64,000 nucleotides of DNA, from positions 62,001-126,000 of the forward strand of contig CAYWMD010000004.1 of NCBI GenBank assembly GCA_964458575.1, given 5' to 3'. The notes under the pieces were generated by a model. That model was not told the origin of the DNA and did not search any database. It worked only from the letters and a program-made list of their open reading frames with translations. The stretch's first letter is position 1, and each line of letters starts with the position of its first letter. Shown here piece by piece: positions 59,514 through 64,000 of this stretch. Source of the DNA: CAYWMD01 sp964458575. Its GTDB lineage: Bacteria > Verrucomicrobiota > Verrucomicrobiia > Limisphaerales > JADLHS01. A program made the translations under genes and the position numbers.

Positions 59514-60641
59514 TCAAGGCTCGTCCACCTTGGGAATGATCGCCACCGGTCCTCTTCCGCGCCACAGCAAGGCCACGCGCTGGCGTTCCGGATCGAACGC
59601 ACAGATCTGATCATCGCCAAGCTGAAAAAGAACTTTGTCTGAAGGCAACAGCACCGCGTTTCGCACGGCCCAGCTCCCGAAGGGTGTCTCGTAGGAAAAA
59701 CGAACGCGCTCTCTGCTGGCCGTGTGAGTGGCTCGCAACCCTTCCATAGCCCAGAATCCAGCCCAACACTCCCACTGACTGTTGGTCGCCATTCCCAAGG
59801 CTGACACCCGGCCGAAGTTGAACCACGTTCCCTTGTACTGCGGCGGGTCAGTATGAGTGCTACGCCAGTCTGCCACCGCTTCCACCAGCATGTTGGTCTG
59901 TATCTCCACGAACCGTGGTTCGGACCGCTTGTCGGTTTCGAGCCGTGCCACCAAATCCCAGCGGTTTGTATCCGCCTGATTCCAGCGGACGAACAGCCGA
60001 TCATTCGGGTCAGTGGAGTATAACTCGCCTGCCTTCTGCTCCCCCCGACCGGATAACGACCGCATGTAAGCATGTCCGTCGCGTGGGGCAATGAAATATA
60101 CAATCACCGACTCCGGCAGGGACAGTTCTGCCGGTTCGACAATATGCATCCTCGTGTAAAGGGACATGCCGCTGGCCAGCCAGTACCAGCCGAACAAGAA
60201 AAGGTAAGATACGCTCTGGATGGCCAACGCCGCCCGCCAGCTTGTTCGCCAGCGATCGGCCGATCCACGAAAGCACGAGGCAATGAAAGGCAACTCGAGC
60301 AGGAGTGTCATGCCGTAGGTCACCACCACCATCACCCAAAACCAACTCCAACCATTGTTCAAATTCAGCGGCAGCACCCGCACGATCATCCCGCGCAGAA
60401 ACAAGCCACCCAACCAGGCCGAGGCGTAGTTGGCGAGAATCATGAGCGTAACACTCTTCCTTTTGGACACACCGAACCACCACGTCAGCAAGAGCCCCTC
60501 CCCAATCCCGATCAAGGCGTTTCCCACGACCAGGTGGAGCATGCCAGCCCACATCAACGGCGTCCCCGCATTTGCGACCGCGGCTTGAGGCGTGAAAGTG
60601 ACCGCGAGCACCAAGAGCAGCGGGAATAGGCGATGTTTCAT
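59514..60641 (-). CDS. membrane protein with exported C-terminal domain, unknown
   Basis: The 375-residue protein has a signal peptide (MKHRLFPLLLVLAVTFTPQA), then four to five membrane helices up to about residue 160 (LHLVVGNALIGIGEGLLLTW, FWVMVVVTYGMTLLLELPFI). A beta-rich C-terminal domain of about 200 residues follows (YFIAPRDGHAYMRSLSGRGE, RLFVRWNQADTNRWDLVARL). It resembles planctomycete and verrucomicrobial proteins of unknown role. The 240 bp to the next gene hold nothing recognised. Confidence 0.65.
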   Translation of the reverse strand: MKHRLFPLLLVLAVTFTPQAAVANAGTPLMWAGMLHLVVGNALIGIGEGLLLTWWFGVSKRKSVTLMILANYASAWLGGLFLRGMIVRVLPLNLNNGWSWFWVMVVVTYGMTLLLELPFIASCFRGSADRWRTSWRAALAIQSVSYLFLFGWYWLASGMSLYTRMHIVEPAELSLPESVIVYFIAPRDGHAYMRSLSGRGEQKAGELYSTDPNDRLFVRWNQADTNRWDLVARLETDKRSEPRFVEIQTNMLVEAVADWRSTHTDPPQYKGTWFNFGRVSALGMATNSQWECWAGFWAMEGLRATHTASRERVRFSYETPFGSWAVRNAVLLPSDKVLFQLGDDQICAFDPERQRVALLWRGRGPVAIIPKVDEP

Positions 60642-60882
60642 ATCAACTTGAGTACGCGCAATAAAGTAACCCTCAATCGCTCGCCCCCATCGAACCTAAA
60701 AGGGAGTTTGGAGCGTGTCCAGCGGACAGTTTGAAAACCACGGACGAGAACAAGCAACGTGAACCGTGTTTTGTTTTTCCGATCCAGAAGTCCGGAGCCA
60801 TGCCGTGATCTGCTGCTCGCAGGTGAAGGAGTTCGTTCTCCGCACTTGAACTCGCCGCCTCGCCGCCTAGTCTTTTGCCACC

Positions 60883-62244
60883 GTGACCTATGACCAGATT
60901 CGACATTTTCACCGGCAACCGGCCATCATCGCTTTGTGGCGGCGGTTGTGGGGACCGGTGCTGCCGTGGTTGACGCCCGTCCGGCGGCGGTGGTTGTTTT
61001 CGCTCGGCGCGATTTTCATTTGCATCAATGACCCGCGGAAGGAGGTGAAGTCCATTCCCAAGGCGTTTGGTTTCACACCGGACACGCTGGGCACGATTCT
61101 GGTGATCGCCGCGATGGTCGCATTCACGCTGGCGTGGTATTGGCTGGCGCGGCGTTTCGCCACGCTGCCCATGTTCGTGAAGCGACATCCGCAAATCTGC
61201 CTCCATGCGTGTTACTGGGCCTTGCTGATCGTGCTCTGGACGACTGCACCCGCCAGCACAACGGTGCGAACCGTATTGATGGGTTGCGCGCTGGTGTTCC
61301 CGCTGGTGCTGTGGCGGCTGGGGTTCATGCTGTTCACCGCCCAGCGCGGCAAGCTGGCCGGCACCCGCCTGGCGGATCACTGGTTGTACCTGTGGCCGCC
61401 CTGGGGCGGTTCGAGTGTGCCCTATGGCAAGGGTTTCGATTACCTCACCAACTGCGAAGCCAAAGATCCCGAAGCGCTCGCCAAATCCCAGCTCGCCGGC
61501 ATCAAGCTGTTTTTCCTCGCGGCGATGTGCGCGGTGGGCAAGGATCTGATTGACGGTTTTATTTTTGGCGAGAACAACGGTTACCGTCGCGCGTGGGGCG
61601 GCACGACACTGGGCCTGGGGTCGGCCAATGACCTGATCCAAAATCCCGGCAGCCAGCCCGTCTGGAAATGCTGGGTGGCGATTTACTGCGAGTTGTTCCG
61701 CCTCGTGCTGGGTTGGGGGTCGAAAGGCCATGTGATTGTCGGCTACCTGCGGCTCGGCGGCTTCCATGTGTTCCGCAACACCTACAAACCGTTGCTGGCC
61801 GAAACGATCGTCGAGTTTTGGAACCGCTACTACTACTACTTCAAGGAGCTGCTGGTGAACTTTTTCTTCTTCCCGGTGTTCACGCGGCACTTCAAGCGCC
61901 ACCCGCGTTTCCGCATGTTCGCCGCGGTCTTTGCCGCCGCGCTGTTCGGGAACATGTATTATCACGTCATCAAGAATTCCACCTTCATGCAGGGGCAGTG
62001 GGCCCTGTTGTGGGCCGGCTTTGGTCCGCGCCTCGTGTATTGGGTTGCGCTCGCCCTGGGAATCTACATCTCGATGCAGCGCGAACAACGCCGGCCCAAG
62101 GGCGTGCCGCGTCCGTTTGCCCGCCGGGCATTGGCGATGTTTGGCGTGTGGACCTTTTTCGGGTTCATCCGACTGTGGCACGAACCGGGCGGCACGTACG
62201 GTCAGCGGATTCACTTTTTGCTTGGACTTTTCGGCCTCGGCTGA
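60883..62244 (+). CDS. MBOAT-like membrane O-acyltransferase
   Basis: This 453-residue protein starts at GTG 60883 and has about ten membrane helices. The MBOAT features are the NRYYYYFKELLVNFFFFPVF stretch, corresponding to the W-rich FWRRWH segment in DltB/AlgI, and the catalytic-type His361 in GNMYYHVIKN. The family moves acyl groups to carbohydrates or proteins across the membrane. It is followed 21 bp later by an adenylating ligase and a carrier protein, so the three act together. The acyl group is not known. Confidence 0.75.
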   Translation: MTYDQIRHFHRQPAIIALWRRLWGPVLPWLTPVRRRWLFSLGAIFICINDPRKEVKSIPKAFGFTPDTLGTILVIAAMVAFTLAWYWLARRFATLPMFVKRHPQICLHACYWALLIVLWTTAPASTTVRTVLMGCALVFPLVLWRLGFMLFTAQRGKLAGTRLADHWLYLWPPWGGSSVPYGKGFDYLTNCEAKDPEALAKSQLAGIKLFFLAAMCAVGKDLIDGFIFGENNGYRRAWGGTTLGLGSANDLIQNPGSQPVWKCWVAIYCELFRLVLGWGSKGHVIVGYLRLGGFHVFRNTYKPLLAETIVEFWNRYYYYFKELLVNFFFFPVFTRHFKRHPRFRMFAAVFAAALFGNMYYHVIKNSTFMQGQWALLWAGFGPRLVYWVALALGIYISMQREQRRPKGVPRPFARRALAMFGVWTFFGFIRLWHEPGGTYGQRIHFLLGLFGLG

Positions 62245-62265
62245 AATCGTGTCGCCGCGTAACTC

Positions 62266-63786
62266 ATGCTCATCAAACTGAACGTTGGAGAACTCGTGGA
62301 GCCCTTCGGGGGGCGCCGCTGGCAGCGCGCGGAAATCCACCGGCAAATCGCCTTGCGCGTCGGCCGCTTTCAAAAACTCGGTCTTGCGCCGGAAGATCGC
62401 GTGTTCCTGCCGTTCGGCAACCGGCTCGAATTCTTCGCCGAACTGCTGGCCATCTGGAAACTCGGCGCGTGCGCCATCCCGATTGATGCCCGGCTCACGG
62501 CGTTCGAGGTCGAGAATCTTTCCCGCGCCGCCAGCCCGAAACTCGCCGTCGCGGACGACGCCACGCACGCCGATGTGATCGCCGTGTTGAACAAAGCCGG
62601 CGTTCGCACCGTGCTCACAACCGACACCGGCAACACCGAAGCCGCGGCCTGCGCCATCCGGCTCGATGGCGATGCGTTGATGTTGTTCACGTCCGGCTCG
62701 ACGGGCGATCCGAAAGGTGTGTTGCACACGCACCGTTCGCTGCGAGCGCGTTGGACGGGGTTGCACGATCATCTGCCCGCGGCGGCGTTTGCCCGGACGC
62801 TGTGCATGTTGCCCACGCATTTCGGCCACGGGTTGATCTGCAACTGCCTCTTTCCCTGGCTGTCCGGCAACGATCTCTACATCTCGCCGCCGTTCCGGCC
62901 CGACCTCGTGACGCGCGTGGGTGGGGTGATTGACGAACACAGCATCACGTTCATGTCATCCGTGCCGCCGATCTGGAAGCTCGCGCTCAAACTCGCCAAG
63001 CCGCCGCAGAAGGGCACGCTCCAGCGTGTTCATGTCGGCTCGGCCCCGCTTTCGGCCGCCGCGTGGACGGACATTCGCAAATGGACCGGGACGCAGCATG
63101 TTTGCAACGCCTACGGCATCACAGAGACCGGCAGTTGGGTGGCCGGACTCGAAAAGGCCGACGTGCCCGCGGAGGATGGATTGATCGGCGTTGGCTGGGG
63201 ATCGGTTATCAAAGTGCTCAAGACCGACGAAACCAATCAGCCGCTCAGCCAGGAAATGGAGTGCAAGACCGGCGAATCCGGCTACGTCTGGCTGAACACG
63301 CCCGCGTTGATGAAGGGATATTTCCGCCGCGACGATTTGACCGCGAAGGCGGTGGTGGACGGCTGGTTCATGACGGGCGACATCGGTTTCCTCGACGAAC
63401 AAGGCCGCCTCCTGTTGCGCGGGCGCGAACGCGACGAGATCAACAAGGGCGGCATGAAGATTTATCCGTCGGACATTGACACGGTAGTCGAACGCTTCAA
63501 GGCCGCGACCGACGTTTGCGCCTTTGCGCTCGATGATCCGATTTACGGGCAATCCGTCGGCATGGCGGTGGTGTTGAACGACACCAAGGATGAAACCATC
63601 CAGGGACTTCATGCGTGGATGAAAACGCAACTGGCCGAACACAAAATGCCGTCGAAATGGTGGGCCATTGACGCCATCCCGCGCACGTCGCGCGGCAAAA
63701 TCAACCGCGAGGCCGTGAAAAATGCGTGCGACAAACAGCCCGCGCTCGACCTGCCTGCCATTCTTTCGAGGAAACCCGGCGCATGA
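62266..63786 (+). CDS. AMP-dependent acyl/aminoacyl ligase
   Basis: This 506-residue cytoplasmic enzyme of the ANL superfamily has the AMP motif LFTSGSTGDPKGVLHTHRS (about 140-158), YGITETGSW (motif A5), GDIGFLDEQGRLLLRGR (A7-A8) and SRGKINREAVK (A10, catalytic Lys). It adenylates a carboxylic acid and probably loads it on the carrier protein encoded next. The binding pocket cannot be read by eye, so D-alanine, an acyl chain or another acid is possible. The next gene overlaps by ATGA. Confidence 0.88.
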   Translation: MLIKLNVGELVEPFGGRRWQRAEIHRQIALRVGRFQKLGLAPEDRVFLPFGNRLEFFAELLAIWKLGACAIPIDARLTAFEVENLSRAASPKLAVADDATHADVIAVLNKAGVRTVLTTDTGNTEAAACAIRLDGDALMLFTSGSTGDPKGVLHTHRSLRARWTGLHDHLPAAAFARTLCMLPTHFGHGLICNCLFPWLSGNDLYISPPFRPDLVTRVGGVIDEHSITFMSSVPPIWKLALKLAKPPQKGTLQRVHVGSAPLSAAAWTDIRKWTGTQHVCNAYGITETGSWVAGLEKADVPAEDGLIGVGWGSVIKVLKTDETNQPLSQEMECKTGESGYVWLNTPALMKGYFRRDDLTAKAVVDGWFMTGDIGFLDEQGRLLLRGRERDEINKGGMKIYPSDIDTVVERFKAATDVCAFALDDPIYGQSVGMAVVLNDTKDETIQGLHAWMKTQLAEHKMPSKWWAIDAIPRTSRGKINREAVKNACDKQPALDLPAILSRKPGA

Positions 63787-64000
63787 GTGAAATTCGCGAA
63801 CAACGCCGGCAGGCCCTGCTCCAGTTCCTGCGCAGCATCCAGAAGGCGGGCATGCCCGTCGAATCGCTCAAGGACACCGACCGGCTCATCGCGTCGGGCT
63901 TGATTGATTCGCTGGCCATCCTGCAAATCGTTTCCTGGCTCGAAAGTACCTACGGCATTGATTTTTCAATTCGCGGCGTGTCGCCGGAGGAACTTGGCTC
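63783..64000 (+). CDS. acyl/peptidyl carrier protein, cut by the window edge
   Basis: The first 72 residues are visible and start at an ATGA overlap with the ligase gene. Residues 36-55 read IASGLIDSLAILQIVSWLES, the helix-II motif with phosphopantetheine Ser43 in D-S-L. An extended N-terminal helix (EQRRQALLQFLRSIQKAG) is longer than in DltC but normal for some carriers. It should receive the substrate from the ligase and deliver it to the MBOAT protein. The rest lies beyond the window. Confidence 0.8.
   Translation, partial: MSEIREQRRQALLQFLRSIQKAGMPVESLKDTDRLIASGLIDSLAILQIVSWLESTYGIDFSIRGVSPEELG

Noticed and set aside
60673..62940. A 755-codon open frame antisense to the MBOAT and ligase genes
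   Set aside because: Composition is His/Arg/Gln-rich with no domain pattern, and the plus-strand proteins are clearly real; it is a GC-rich shadow frame.

Overview
The window looks like a stretch of a Verrucomicrobiota chromosome, most likely the Limisphaerales/Pedosphaera side of the phylum. This is inferred from gene content: ECF sigma factors next to Ser/Thr kinases, DUF1080, GH127, heparinase, Gfo/Idh/MocA and Na+/solute symporter genes, exported proteins ending in a 'YYLEYTTNL...FYRVAV' module, GC-rich coding, and many dispersed palindromes. No rRNA, tRNA, CRISPR array, transposase or prophage was found.

Layout. 1-6.2 kb: a broken 3' gene end, a beta-propeller protein, a DUF2330-type membrane protein, a secretin-domain-like protein and an ECF sigma/anti-sigma pair. 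6.4-9.7 kb: two paralogous GTG-start ECF sigma factors around a zinc-ribbon Ser/Thr kinase. 9.7-16.4 kb: three large exported proteins (beta-helix, HAF/IPT, glycoside-hydrolase-like/Ig/HAF). 16.6-24.5 kb: the most unusual part. It has a 1199-residue kinase fused to membrane segments, a transglutaminase-like domain and an SbsA-like (Big_5) domain. Next come two more exported proteins carrying the same Big_5 domain, two small membrane-anchored proteins and a subtilase. 24.6-29.6 kb: housekeeping and sugar genes (prfB with a +1 frameshift, trpC, xylA, an oxidoreductase). 29.6-30.7 kb: gene remnants. 30.7-36.3 kb: a carbohydrate locus (Kelch protein, symporter, a pair of Cys-motif proteins, GH127). 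36.4-42.2 kb: TPR protein, lipoprotein, then reductase, CoA-transferase and thiolase. 42.2-46.5 kb: heparinase-like lyase, DUF1080 protein and family-4 uracil-DNA glycosylase. 46.5-53.2 kb: a pseudopilin-tail protein, DedA, then a minus-strand run of CPBP protease, thiL, a glycosidase-like protein, tsaE and tsaB. 53.4-64 kb: cell-envelope genes, with an SGNH hydrolase, two LtaS-like sulfatase-fold enzymes around a methyltransferase, a membrane protein, then MBOAT, AMP-ligase and carrier protein (cut by the window edge).

Two systems stand out. One is the kinase/transglutaminase/Big_5 neighbourhood, where a shared extracellular domain occurs three times in a row and palindromic repeats have entered the kinase gene in frame, one of them in the activation loop. 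The other is the LtaS-like plus MBOAT/ligase/carrier region, which resembles the logic of teichoic-acid synthesis and D-alanylation in what is probably a diderm. Palindromic repeats are scattered between genes and sometimes inside them, and they appear to shape several gene ends.
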